Assembly (NCBI GenBank): GCA_947167445.1
Contig: CAMVID010000003.1
Span: 124,001-188,000, forward strand
DNA: 64,000 bases
Direction: 5' to 3'
Origin: G11 sp947167445
GTDB taxonomy: Bacteria > Bacillota > Clostridia > Lachnospirales > Lachnospiraceae
Every line of letters begins with the position of its first letter. The stretch's first letter is position 1. This document shows positions 26,426-35,369 of the stretch, piece after piece. The notes beneath the pieces are model-generated. The model searched no databases. It was not told the origin of the DNA and saw only the letters and a program-made list of their open reading frames with translations. Both the position numbers and the translations under genes were made by a program.

Positions 26426-27772
26426 ATGAAAGTTGTTATACTGTCAGGCTGTTCTGGCTGGAGACTGTGGCCATTATCCAATGAATCAAGATCAAAGCAG
26501 TTCCTGAAAATGTTAACAAGAGAAGATGGAACAAGAGAATCGATGATTCAAAGGTGCGTAAGACACATTAGGGAAAATGGATTTGTTTCAGATAAGGATA
26601 TTTATATTGTTACTGCTGGATCTCAGGCTGATTCTATAAGAAATCAGGTTGGCTCAAATATTAAGAATATATTAGAACCTGAAAGAAGAGATACTTTTCC
26701 TGCGGTGGCAATGGCTTGTGAGCATCTTTTGCTTGAGGATGGAGTCTCTGCTGATGAGACCGTTGTTGTAATGCCTGTTGATACATATGCGGGAAATAGG
26801 TTCTACGAGATAATTAAATCCCTTGATGAAGAAGTAAGGAATAACTCCGCAGATATTGTCATTGTCGGTACTACTCCAACTTATCCTTCTGCAAAATATG
26901 GTTATATCTGTACGGATAACTCCAGCAAAGTTTTGGAATTCGTTGAGAAACCCGATGAAAAATATGCAGAAAAGCTTATTGAAGAAGGAGCTTACTGGAA
27001 CACGGGTGTAGCTGCGTTTAGGCTTGGGTATATGCTAAAGCGTGTCAATAGCTACCTTTCAAACGAAGATATTTCTACCATGGAGAATTTTGCAAAGGCG
27101 TTTAATAAACTTCCTCAAAAGAGTTTTGACTACGAAGTTCTCGAGAAGGCTAAAGACATGAAACTTGTCTCATACATGGGCAAGTGGAAAGACCTTGGAA
27201 CATGGAATACACTTACAGAAGAAATGCATGAGCAAAACATCGGTCATTCAAGGCAGGTTGAGGATTGTGTTAATACGCATGTAATTAATGAACTTTCCAT
27301 TCCCATTTTGGTTATGGGAGCAAAAGACATGGTTGTAGCAGCGAGCCCTGATGGCATATTGGTATCGGATAAGCACAAAAGCTCATATATTAAACCATAT
27401 GTACAGCAGATGGAAGCACGCCCTATGTATGAGGAACGCAAATGGGGTGAGTATAAAGTGCTTGATTATAACCAGTATGGAGACAGTATGAAGTCGCTTA
27501 CAAAGCACTTAACCATCTCTGCCGGAAAGAATATAAGTTATCAGAAACATTTCCAGAGAGATGAGATTTGGACTATTGTTGACGGAGAGGGAGATCTTCT
27601 TGTTGATGATGTGATTAGGCATGTTAAGAGGGGTGATGTGGCTTACATTAGGAAGGGCCAAAAACATGCATTAAAAGCTTCAGAAGACATGGATTTACAG
27701 TTTATTGAGGTTCAGATAGGACCGGAATTAATTGAGGATGATATAGAGAGATTCGAGTGGAAATGGAAATAA
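26426..27772 (+). CDS. manC: Mannose-1-phosphate guanylyltransferase with cupin domain
   Basis: The 448-residue protein joins an N-terminal nucleotidyltransferase (about residues 1-290) with a C-terminal type-II mannose-6-phosphate-isomerase-like cupin (about 335-448, including HFQRDEIW and GQKHAL). It makes GDP-mannose from mannose-1-phosphate. The signature reads SGCSGWRLWPLS at residues 7-18, where GGSGTRLWPLS is usual, so Cys9 and Trp12 are departures; SRSKQF replaces the common PKQF region, as in a clostridial subfamily. GDP-mannose may feed the GT2 enzymes and, as a related GDP-sugar route, the LegB-like dehydratase. Confidence 0.82.
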   Translation: MKVVILSGCSGWRLWPLSNESRSKQFLKMLTREDGTRESMIQRCVRHIRENGFVSDKDIYIVTAGSQADSIRNQVGSNIKNILEPERRDTFPAVAMACEHLLLEDGVSADETVVVMPVDTYAGNRFYEIIKSLDEEVRNNSADIVIVGTTPTYPSAKYGYICTDNSSKVLEFVEKPDEKYAEKLIEEGAYWNTGVAAFRLGYMLKRVNSYLSNEDISTMENFAKAFNKLPQKSFDYEVLEKAKDMKLVSYMGKWKDLGTWNTLTEEMHEQNIGHSRQVEDCVNTHVINELSIPILVMGAKDMVVAASPDGILVSDKHKSSYIKPYVQQMEARPMYEERKWGEYKVLDYNQYGDSMKSLTKHLTISAGKNISYQKHFQRDEIWTIVDGEGDLLVDDVIRHVKRGDVAYIRKGQKHALKASEDMDLQFIEVQIGPELIEDDIERFEWKWK

Positions 27773-27867
27773 TAGATATTTCTTTATTCCTTAATAAATC
27801 CTTAAGTATTTGATGAGATAATAGTCTCGTAGTACTAAGTGTTTTAGAAAGTACGAGGTGAGATATT

Positions 27868-28929
27868 ATGAGAAAGATAAGATTTTTAGCATTATGCATT
27901 AGTATATGTCTATTTTCAGGCATGCTTGTGAGCTGTGGTAAAGCAGAGTATTCTGAAAGTTCTGCCACTGAGGAAATAGCAAAGGTCAACCAGGAGAGAG
28001 CCAGGGAAGAGACAGAAGCTGAGAACGCTGCAAGAATGAAGAGGGCGGATGCTATAGCAAAGGCCAAAGCGGAAGCTCTCGAAATTAAAGAAGATTCTGA
28101 GCTGACAGTTGAAGATGGCATCGGTGAAGTGAGTGTTGGATCCACAAAAAGGTCAGGGGTATCTATTCCAACATATATTTATTATCCTGACGGCTTTGAC
28201 GCCGAGACAACATATCCCATGGTTATCATGTTTGCCGGCTTTTCCACAGAGCATGATAACGGAACAAGATTCACACCGCTTGCCGAAGAATTTAACGAAA
28301 GAGGCATAATGGTGGTTATGTATGATAACCCGGGATATGGAAAGAGTGAAGAGACCAATTTGGCATATACACTTACCAATATAAAGAATGATGCAGTAGA
28401 TGTCATAATGTACATGTATGAGAACTATAACATTGGTAAGGTGGGAGCCCTTGGATATGATGTGGGCGGCCGTGCTATAATGGAACTGCAGGTAGATGGA
28501 ATGTGCAACTTTGATCAGATTGAGCTTATTGCACCCTTCTGTGAAACAGATGAGTTTATTCATGCATGTTTTGGCGATTCAACCTGGGGCAAACTTAAAC
28601 TTGAAGCTACTGACAATGGTCATGCAACATATGGCGAACAGGAGTACAGTAAAGAGTGGTTTGATGATTGGGAGGCAAAGGCAGGTACGCTTACAGCTGA
28701 CTTTGTTAAGAATTATAAGGGCAGAAGATGCATGTTAATGTATGCTGTGAAGGATGATCAGGTCAGGTATAAAACAATGGCTGCTCTCCAGGAAAGCCTC
28801 GGATGCGCTGCTATTGTCAGCGAAGAAGACGGACATGACATGGGAGTCAGGGATTGGAACTCACCTGACAAAACAAAGAGAGTTGTCAGAGAGCAATCTG
28901 CCGATTTCATGGAGGGACTGAAGAATTAA
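27868..28929 (+). CDS. Lipoprotein alpha/beta hydrolase with an Asp in the nucleophile elbow
   Basis: A signal peptide with lipobox VSC (Cys23) predicts an outer-face lipoprotein of 353 residues. A charged helical stretch at about 35-75 probably spaces the domain from the membrane. The alpha/beta hydrolase core follows, with MFAGF as oxyanion region and LGYDVGG as the elbow: Asp198 occupies the place where esterases have Ser, as in epoxide hydrolases and dehalogenases. Asp296/297 and His323 complete a plausible triad. A 95-base gap precedes it, with a weak TTGATG-17-TACTAA promoter match at 27810-27838. The substrate is unknown. Confidence 0.7.
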   Translation: MRKIRFLALCISICLFSGMLVSCGKAEYSESSATEEIAKVNQERAREETEAENAARMKRADAIAKAKAEALEIKEDSELTVEDGIGEVSVGSTKRSGVSIPTYIYYPDGFDAETTYPMVIMFAGFSTEHDNGTRFTPLAEEFNERGIMVVMYDNPGYGKSEETNLAYTLTNIKNDAVDVIMYMYENYNIGKVGALGYDVGGRAIMELQVDGMCNFDQIELIAPFCETDEFIHACFGDSTWGKLKLEATDNGHATYGEQEYSKEWFDDWEAKAGTLTADFVKNYKGRRCMLMYAVKDDQVRYKTMAALQESLGCAAIVSEEDGHDMGVRDWNSPDKTKRVVREQSADFMEGLKN

Positions 28930-28966
28930 AAGCGGTCTTCAAAGAAAAATAAATATTAATGTCGTT

Positions 28967-30679
28967 TTGTTCGGGATGGCTGTGGCGTTTGCCGCATCCA
29001 TCCCGCTTGTGATGTCAGGACTTTGTAAAAATGGAACCGGGCACGATATGTTTTTCCACCTTATGCGAATCGCCGGGCTTGCTGAAGGGTTTAAATCAGG
29101 CCAGTTCCCCGTAAGGATACAACCGGGGTGGTATAACGGATATGGTTATGCAACTTCGGTGTTCTATGGGGATGTTTTCCTATGGTTACCTGCCGTTTTG
29201 CACTTGTTGGGACTCTCGCTGCAGACAGCCTATAAGGTATTCATTTTTATGTGCAATTTAGCCACTTTCTTTATAGCATACTACAGCTTTTCAAGAATCT
29301 TTAAGAAAGATGGGGTTGCATTTGCCGGGGCAACCTGGTATACCATATCCCTTTATAGATTTATTAATGTGTATGTAAGACATGCTGTGGGTGAACATAC
29401 GGCAATGATTTTCTTCCCGCTTGTAGCCTGCGCCCTTGTGTGTTTGCTGAAAGAAGCTCCTGAGACTTCCACCGGTATCAAAACTTTAGTTATTGGCATG
29501 ACAGGAATACTTCAAAGCCATATGATTTCTTTTGAAATTACGGTGGGTGTAATGGCGGTTATTTGCCTAATATATTTGAAACGCACCTTTAGGAGGGAGA
29601 TTCTCCTGGCTTTTGTTAAGTCAGTGGCCTTAACTATTTTGCTAAACCTTTGGTTTCTCATTCCTTTAATTGACTACATGAAGACCGGAACCTTCAATGC
29701 CAATACTGTAAGCGAATATAAGAAATCAATAGACATAGGCGAGAGTGGACTCTTTATTAAGCAACTCTTTGGAATCTTCTATAAAGCTTCCGGAGTAAAT
29801 CTTCCTATTTCCGCCGGTACAGAGAATGAAATGCCCTTGGGTGTAGGCCTTGGAGCATTGATAATTGTCGCTACACTTATTGCTGTTATAGTGATGAACT
29901 ATAAGCACAATGATAAGAACGATAATAAACTAAGCATTGTAGCAACGGTTGGAACCCTTGTGGCATTATTTTTGTCAACCTTATATTTCCCCTGGGGAAA
30001 GGTTGAAAATATACATGATGTAATAAGATATGCAACAATTAACATTCAGTTTCCATGGCGGTTTCTTGGAATTGCGTCAGCCTTTTTGGCTTTCGATGTG
30101 TGCTTAATTCTTACAAGGCTTAAAAGCAACAGAGTGATTACTGTGGCTGTCTGGATATCTTTTGTACTTCTTGCTGCTTCGGGAACGTATCTATTGATAG
30201 ATGAAACAAGAGTGAGTTTAAAGGTGCAAGTTAAAGATATTAGTGATTTAAATACCTGTGAGCCTTCAGGAGAGGAATATCTTCCATACGGAACAGTGGT
30301 TGATGAACTTGTTTATGGAGATATAAGGACCACAAACGTGACATACACTCAATGGTCAAATGACAAATTACACTTTGATGCTGATATAGAGAATAAATCC
30401 AATGACAATGGATATATTCTGGCACCACTGTTATACTATAAAGGGTATGTTGCAACTTTAAGTGATGGCTTTAACGAGACTGAGCTTTCGGTCACTTATG
30501 GCGACAATAAAAGAGTGCTAGTTGAGATTCCTCCCAAGGCTAAAGGAAAGATGGCTGTATTGTGGTCAAAACCGAAGCTTTGGTGGGTCGGAGATATTGT
30601 TTCAATAGCGGCTATTTTGGCAATGAGTGTTTGTACGTGCCTGAAAAGAATAAATGAACAAAAGAATCAAAGTAACTAA
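28967..30679 (+). CDS. Large GT-C-like membrane protein with extracellular C-terminal domain
   Basis: About eleven membrane segments are followed by a soluble beta-rich region (about residues 420-540) and a final membrane helix. An early loop with GHDMFFHLMRI resembles the acidic/His loops of GT-C and YfhO-like proteins. The start is uncertain. Listed is TTG 28967, the first standard initiator, which has no ribosome binding site; an in-frame ATT at 28925 has GGAGGG eight bases upstream and overlaps the previous stop, giving a positively charged N-terminus of 14 more residues. It overlaps the next gene by 26 bases. Confidence 0.7.
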   Translation: MFGMAVAFAASIPLVMSGLCKNGTGHDMFFHLMRIAGLAEGFKSGQFPVRIQPGWYNGYGYATSVFYGDVFLWLPAVLHLLGLSLQTAYKVFIFMCNLATFFIAYYSFSRIFKKDGVAFAGATWYTISLYRFINVYVRHAVGEHTAMIFFPLVACALVCLLKEAPETSTGIKTLVIGMTGILQSHMISFEITVGVMAVICLIYLKRTFRREILLAFVKSVALTILLNLWFLIPLIDYMKTGTFNANTVSEYKKSIDIGESGLFIKQLFGIFYKASGVNLPISAGTENEMPLGVGLGALIIVATLIAVIVMNYKHNDKNDNKLSIVATVGTLVALFLSTLYFPWGKVENIHDVIRYATINIQFPWRFLGIASAFLAFDVCLILTRLKSNRVITVAVWISFVLLAASGTYLLIDETRVSLKVQVKDISDLNTCEPSGEEYLPYGTVVDELVYGDIRTTNVTYTQWSNDKLHFDADIENKSNDNGYILAPLLYYKGYVATLSDGFNETELSVTYGDNKRVLVEIPPKAKGKMAVLWSKPKLWWVGDIVSIAAILAMSVCTCLKRINEQKNQSN

Positions 30680-32408
30680 CTTAATTAAGTCTTTTTTGAC
30701 GGCCGAAGCATTGACCGTCTCTTTTGCGTCAACAAAGGCAGGGAAGATAACTGACGTAGTTTACGATATACTTGGGAACTATAGCTTTTGGGCTATAGTT
30801 CTATTTGCTATATTTATCGTTTTCTATAATTTCACATCTAAAAGAGAGCATGATGGAAAAGAATATAGGGGATTGTCAATATTCTTTTCATTATCTTTGC
30901 TGGTTGGCAAGTCTTTTGCAGAGACTAACAGCTTTGCATATTGCTTTGGTAGTATATCGAACTTCGTGCTATTTATCGTCAGTTTAGTGGGATATACCTG
31001 TCTCTTTGCTGACTTGATTCCCCTATTTATTTCCGGATACAAAAAGTTAATCGTATCGAAAAAGGTTTGTAATCTTACTTTCAGTAAGTCTTTTGTTATT
31101 ATCATGGCCTTTTGGTTTCCGGCTATTCTTTTGAGTTTCCCCGGGAATCTTTGCTACGATGTTCTTGGTGAAATTGGGATGGCTATGGGCGAGGTGCCAA
31201 TTACATCTCACCATCCCCTTTTGCATATATTGCTCGTGGGATTCTTTATTAAGATAGGGGAGCTGGTTGGAAACATTTCGATTGGTCTCTTTATGTACAT
31301 CGTCTTCCAATCAATAATGTTGGCCCTTGCTTTAGCAGGAACCATATCCTGGCTTAAGAAGGAGAAAACATGTTCTGATACTTTGCTTTTGGTAATACTA
31401 GGGATTTATTGCATTTCACCCATGTACTCAAATGTGGCCTCCACTGCAATAAAAGACGTTCCCTTTATGGCAGCGGTAGTTTGGTATGTCGTATTACTTG
31501 CTGAGATGGCATTCCATAGAGAGAGAATTAAGGACGGGAAATTTGTGGCTATATTCATAGCAGTCTCGGTATTGACATGCCTTCTTAGAAATAACGGGCT
31601 TTATATGGTTGCTTTATCAGGCGTGGTTATTACGGTGGTATGGTGGAGGAATGCCGAGCGCGATGTCAGGATCAGGTTGGCACTGGTGCTTATTGTACTC
31701 CCGATAGTATTTTCAAAGATTATTGATGGCGGATTAGTGGTGGCCACAAAGGCAGATAAAGGTTCGGCAATTGAAGCCTTATCTGTTCCGTTACAGCAGT
31801 CAGCAAGATATTTGCAGTTATACAAAGATGAGCTGACTGACGAAGAAATAACAGTTTATAACAACACTTTTGTAGATTACAGGGAAGCGGCTGCAGCCTA
31901 TGATCCTGATTTGGCTGATCCTGTTAAGACTTTTGCATATTATGGTAAGGAGAAAGGAACGCTATCTCTTTCATCCTACCTTTCCATATGGTTAAAGGAT
32001 TTCTTTAAACACCCGGTAGTATATTTTGAGGCATTTTTTGCACATATATATGGCTGGTTTGATCCGACCATAGTGAATGCTCCAAGATACGAGGTAGAGG
32101 AGAGTATATTTGGAACGGGTTTAAGTGTTCCTCAGAAAATTGTGCTTTTCTACTACAGATTTGCTGAGAGGATTACTCCATTAAACTTACTTCAAAATGT
32201 TGGAATCTATACCTGGCTTTTATTCATACTTTTAAGAATTCTTAAGGATGAGAATAAGAATATCAGAAGCCTTACTGCACCTTTGGTTGTATCGCTGTTG
32301 ATATGTATGGCGTCGCCATGCTTTTATGGGCATCCCAGATATGCGTTTCCTTACATGTTCACACTGCCATTTTATTATGGCTTTGCTTTAAAGAAGGATA
32401 ATCGATAA
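30654..32408 (+). CDS. DUF6020-like polytopic membrane protein
   Basis: The 584-residue protein has about eleven membrane segments. FPGNLCYDVLGE near residue 165 and the ITSHHPLLH loop are typical of the DUF6020 family of Firmicute membrane proteins, thought to be GT-C-like. The acidic loop and the His-His-Pro motif sit where GT39-type enzymes bind metal and lipid-linked donor. It overlaps the preceding gene by 26 bases and abuts the next. Probable role: extracytoplasmic sugar transfer; no substrate is assigned. Confidence 0.65.
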   Translation: MNKRIKVTNLIKSFLTAEALTVSFASTKAGKITDVVYDILGNYSFWAIVLFAIFIVFYNFTSKREHDGKEYRGLSIFFSLSLLVGKSFAETNSFAYCFGSISNFVLFIVSLVGYTCLFADLIPLFISGYKKLIVSKKVCNLTFSKSFVIIMAFWFPAILLSFPGNLCYDVLGEIGMAMGEVPITSHHPLLHILLVGFFIKIGELVGNISIGLFMYIVFQSIMLALALAGTISWLKKEKTCSDTLLLVILGIYCISPMYSNVASTAIKDVPFMAAVVWYVVLLAEMAFHRERIKDGKFVAIFIAVSVLTCLLRNNGLYMVALSGVVITVVWWRNAERDVRIRLALVLIVLPIVFSKIIDGGLVVATKADKGSAIEALSVPLQQSARYLQLYKDELTDEEITVYNNTFVDYREAAAAYDPDLADPVKTFAYYGKEKGTLSLSSYLSIWLKDFFKHPVVYFEAFFAHIYGWFDPTIVNAPRYEVEESIFGTGLSVPQKIVLFYYRFAERITPLNLLQNVGIYTWLLFILLRILKDENKNIRSLTAPLVVSLLICMASPCFYGHPRYAFPYMFTLPFYYGFALKKDNR

Positions 32409-33464
32409 ATGAACAAGACTTTCACTAAAGAAGATACATTGCTTGTAAAGGGAATAGCGATTCTTTTCATGCTCTTTTACCATCTCTTCGAGACATATGA
32501 GGGGGTAGACTCATTAGGAGTTATCTATGCACCGTTATCCGAAGACATTTTCCTGATGATTTCAGGCTTTGGAAACATCTGCGTAGCGGTATTTGCATTC
32601 TTAAGTGCTTATGGAATCAGCAAGAAGCTTATAAGCCTCGAAGATGCGGACTTAAGGGGCTGGTATAAGGTTTCTGTGAAAAGATACCTTAAACTGCTGG
32701 TTGGTTTCCTTTGCATATACGCATCTGTCACCCTCCTTTGGTTTTATAAGTTTGACTATGTAAAACTCTATGGAAAAGGCTGGCAGGGAGCATTTTGTGG
32801 TCTCCTGGATGCCTTTGGACTTGCTCAGATTGCAGGCACACCTACTTTGTGTGAAACCTGGTGGTATATGGAGATTGCAATTATTATTATCTTCATTACA
32901 CCGATACTACTAAAAGTTGTCAAAAGTATGGGAAATTATAGCATTATAGTGGGAGTGTTATTGCCGCTGATAGTGGAACTGCCTTTTGACTTTAAGAGAT
33001 ACTATTTTGTAATTCTTCTCGGAGTTGTGGCGGCAAATGAAGAGTGGTTTGAGAAAGCAGACTTTGACAGAACCCCTAAGTGGGCAAGAATCCTTATTGG
33101 ATTAGTCATATTCGCTGCTTTAGTTATAATCAGGCAGAATTACTTTGTATACACCAACTTTGCTTACTTATTGGATGGAGCAATAGCGGTATTTTTTGCT
33201 TGGTTTGCAAAGGAATTGTTCGGAGAAATTCCGGGGGTTAAGCAGGCTTTGCGCTTCCTTGGTAAACACTCCATGAACATGTACTTTATTCACTCGTTTA
33301 TTTATATGATTATATATCAGGAGTTTATTTATTCTTTCAGGTATGCAGGACTTATATTTGTGGTTCTTTTGGTGATTTGCCTGATTTACTCAATCTGCCT
33401 TGAGGGGATAAAGAATTCTGTTGTAAGAATTGTCGGGAGAAAAGATGCAGGAGCTGTTAAGTAA
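32409..33464 (+). CDS. Acyltransferase-3 family membrane protein (OafA/WecH-like)
   Basis: The 351-residue protein has ten predicted membrane helices and the acyltransferase-3 start, LVKGIAILFMLFYHLFE, with His21 in place of the catalytic-core histidine. SMNMYFIHSFIY near the C-terminus is also characteristic. These proteins transfer acetyl or other acyl groups to extracytoplasmic sugars. It begins directly after the preceding stop and overlaps the next gene by 20 bases. A paralogue lies at 50358 with the same EFIYSFRY-type C-terminal segment. Confidence 0.8.
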   Translation: MNKTFTKEDTLLVKGIAILFMLFYHLFETYEGVDSLGVIYAPLSEDIFLMISGFGNICVAVFAFLSAYGISKKLISLEDADLRGWYKVSVKRYLKLLVGFLCIYASVTLLWFYKFDYVKLYGKGWQGAFCGLLDAFGLAQIAGTPTLCETWWYMEIAIIIIFITPILLKVVKSMGNYSIIVGVLLPLIVELPFDFKRYYFVILLGVVAANEEWFEKADFDRTPKWARILIGLVIFAALVIIRQNYFVYTNFAYLLDGAIAVFFAWFAKELFGEIPGVKQALRFLGKHSMNMYFIHSFIYMIIYQEFIYSFRYAGLIFVVLLVICLIYSICLEGIKNSVVRIVGRKDAGAVK

Positions 33465-34572
33465 TTCCTTCGGGGGATTAATGCTTTTCATATGGTTACT
33501 GGTAGTTCCTGTGCTTATGGGCATTCCTTTTGCGGGAATAGGAAGTGAGGACAGGAAACATATCCGTACAGCATGGATTTGCGGGTATATGGAGATGTGG
33601 GCGATTTTTCAAATCGTTGCCATGATTTTTGTGCTGACAACCAGGGAGTTTTCTCATGTGGTGAACACTTATATAGGTGTCTGCGTATTGGTTTGCCTGT
33701 TGGGTCTCTTTATTGGCCTTAAGAAGAGAAGAGCCTTTCGCCTTGATATAAAATCCCTGTGGAGTGAGGACAAGGAGCGAAAGGTAGTTAATATAGTTCT
33801 TTGGACATTATCTATGGCCGTTGTGCTTGTTCAGATATATAAAAGCGTTACCATGGCTTTTGCCGATGGAGATGACGCTTACTATATTCCGATTTCTGCT
33901 TCAACGGTGGCAAGTGGAAAACTGTATAACTCAATCCCTTATGACGGTTACCCCACTACTCTTGATATGAGACATGCATTGGCACCTTTTCCAGTGTGGA
34001 TAGCGTTTTTGTCTGAGGTTAGCGGGATTCATTCAACCATTATTGCACATACTATCCTTCCGCCTGTTCTTATACTTGTTACATACAGTATTTATTATAG
34101 AATGGGATATATGCTCTTTAAGAAGAATCGTGACGGAGTCCCGATTTTCATGCTTCTTGTGGGCGTGCTTATAACCTATGGAAACTATTCCTTCTACACT
34201 GTTGAAACCTTTATGCTTACAAGGACAGGGCAGGGCAAATCGGTACTTGGAAACATTGTGATTCCTTTTATCATGCTGTGCCTTCTTCAGATGGGGCAGG
34301 AGTTTACATCGGACGAGATACTTGCTTTAGGTCACAGAAGACCAAGCCCGGAATCCAATAAACGAAAGATTCTTCTTGGCATCCTTGTTACTACGGCTAC
34401 GGTGGCTTCGTGGTTATGCAGCACCATGGGAGCGATACTTACGACAGCGCTTGTGGGACTTTGCGGAGTGATTATATTTTTGACTTATAAGAATATTAAG
34501 GCTATAGCATATGCATTTGCATGCTGTATCCCTTCTATTCTGTTCCTTTTGGGTTATTTGGTGATAACGTGA
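33445..34572 (+). CDS. DUF6077-like membrane protein, N-terminal part (frame broken)
   Basis: Starting at ATG 33445 (GGGAG five bases upstream; the TTG at 33430 is rejected), this frame codes for 375 residues with about eight membrane segments. FADGDDAYYIP, a DMRHALAPFPVW loop and RTGQGKSVLG suggest the DUF6077 family of GT-C-like proteins. The frame stops in the middle of a hydrophobic segment at 34572, while the rest of the protein continues in the -1 frame from about 34549. Either a one-base deletion has split the gene or a frameshift is used. It overlaps the acyltransferase gene by 20 bases. Confidence 0.65.
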   Translation: MQELLSNSFGGLMLFIWLLVVPVLMGIPFAGIGSEDRKHIRTAWICGYMEMWAIFQIVAMIFVLTTREFSHVVNTYIGVCVLVCLLGLFIGLKKRRAFRLDIKSLWSEDKERKVVNIVLWTLSMAVVLVQIYKSVTMAFADGDDAYYIPISASTVASGKLYNSIPYDGYPTTLDMRHALAPFPVWIAFLSEVSGIHSTIIAHTILPPVLILVTYSIYYRMGYMLFKKNRDGVPIFMLLVGVLITYGNYSFYTVETFMLTRTGQGKSVLGNIVIPFIMLCLLQMGQEFTSDEILALGHRRPSPESNKRKILLGILVTTATVASWLCSTMGAILTTALVGLCGVIIFLTYKNIKAIAYAFACCIPSILFLLGYLVIT

Positions 34573-35348
34573 GTGAGATTTGGACCGGTATTTTACAACT
34601 TTATAGAGATTACACCGGAACGGGAATGCTTGCGGGAGTATTCATTATCGCTGTAGGGGTACTTATTTACCTGGAGAAGGAAAAGGATCGAAGAGTACTT
34701 TTGGTTCTAATGCCTATTCTGGTATTTGTTTTGTTCCTGTTTCCATTGTTTGCATGGGCGGTCAACAAATATGCGGAGTCGGAGATATACTATAGGTTCC
34801 TGTGGCTTCTGCCGGTAACGATAGTTATAGCTTATGTTGGGACCAAAATCCTCCTGTTTCTCAGGGGATGGCACAGAATAGTGGCTGCTATTCTTCTTTG
34901 CTGTATAATTACGGTTTGCGGCGACTATGCATATGATAACGAGTATTTCAGCAAGGCAGAGAATGTTTATCATGTACCTCAGGTTGTTGTGGATATATGC
35001 GATGATATAGTTATTGAAGGCCGTGAAGTAAGAGCGGTTTTCCCGGCTGAACTTGTTCAGTACGTTAGACAGTATTCACCCTACGTTTGTCTGGCCTTCG
35101 GACGTGATGTGACAGTCGACAGGTGGAACCTTTACAACGAAGTATACGAAATATTTGAGCTCGGGTTGCCAAACGGAATAACAGAAGCCAAGCTTCTTGC
35201 TGATGTCTGCAGGAGCAATGAGGTTCACTATATTATATGGGATTCCGACAGAGAGATGATTGGAGATTTGGCGGACTACGGTTTTACCCTGATATCTACT
35301 GAGGGCAAATACGATGTCTACATTGATGATAAAGCGGGATTGAGATAA
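34521..35348 (+). CDS. C-terminal part of the DUF6077-like membrane protein (shifted frame)
   Basis: This frame continues the protein begun at 33445: after the shared site near 34549 it reads GLFGDNVSEIW, then three or four membrane segments and a soluble C-terminal domain of about 120 residues. The ATG at 34521 lies inside the upstream frame, where the translated residues (MLYPFYSVP) look like out-of-frame sequence, so independent translation from it is doubtful. The two parts together would make a protein of about 635 residues, ordinary for the family. Confidence 0.6.
   Translation: MLYPFYSVPFGLFGDNVSEIWTGILQLYRDYTGTGMLAGVFIIAVGVLIYLEKEKDRRVLLVLMPILVFVLFLFPLFAWAVNKYAESEIYYRFLWLLPVTIVIAYVGTKILLFLRGWHRIVAAILLCCIITVCGDYAYDNEYFSKAENVYHVPQVVVDICDDIVIEGREVRAVFPAELVQYVRQYSPYVCLAFGRDVTVDRWNLYNEVYEIFELGLPNGITEAKLLADVCRSNEVHYIIWDSDREMIGDLADYGFTLISTEGKYDVYIDDKAGLR
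34548..34554 (+). other. Possible -1 slippery heptamer at the frame junction
   Basis: In the upstream frame the bases read T TTG GGT, which formally fits the X XXY YYZ pattern. A slip back of one base joins the two halves of the DUF6077-like gene exactly where needed. I see no strong downstream hairpin within the next 20 bases, so an ordinary one-base deletion or a sequencing error is at least as likely. Confidence 0.3.
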
Positions 35349-35369
35349 GATTTATATAAGGTGGTTTGT

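Noticed and set aside
27702..28145. Opposite-strand 147-residue open frame across the manC-lipoprotein gap
   Set aside because: It lies mostly over two well-supported genes, and the Ala/Ser-rich product mirrors the charged helix of the lipoprotein.
34521..34548. ATG 34521 as a genuine start of an independent gene
   Set aside because: The first residues from it are out-of-frame reading of the upstream protein; the recognisable continuation begins only after the heptamer.
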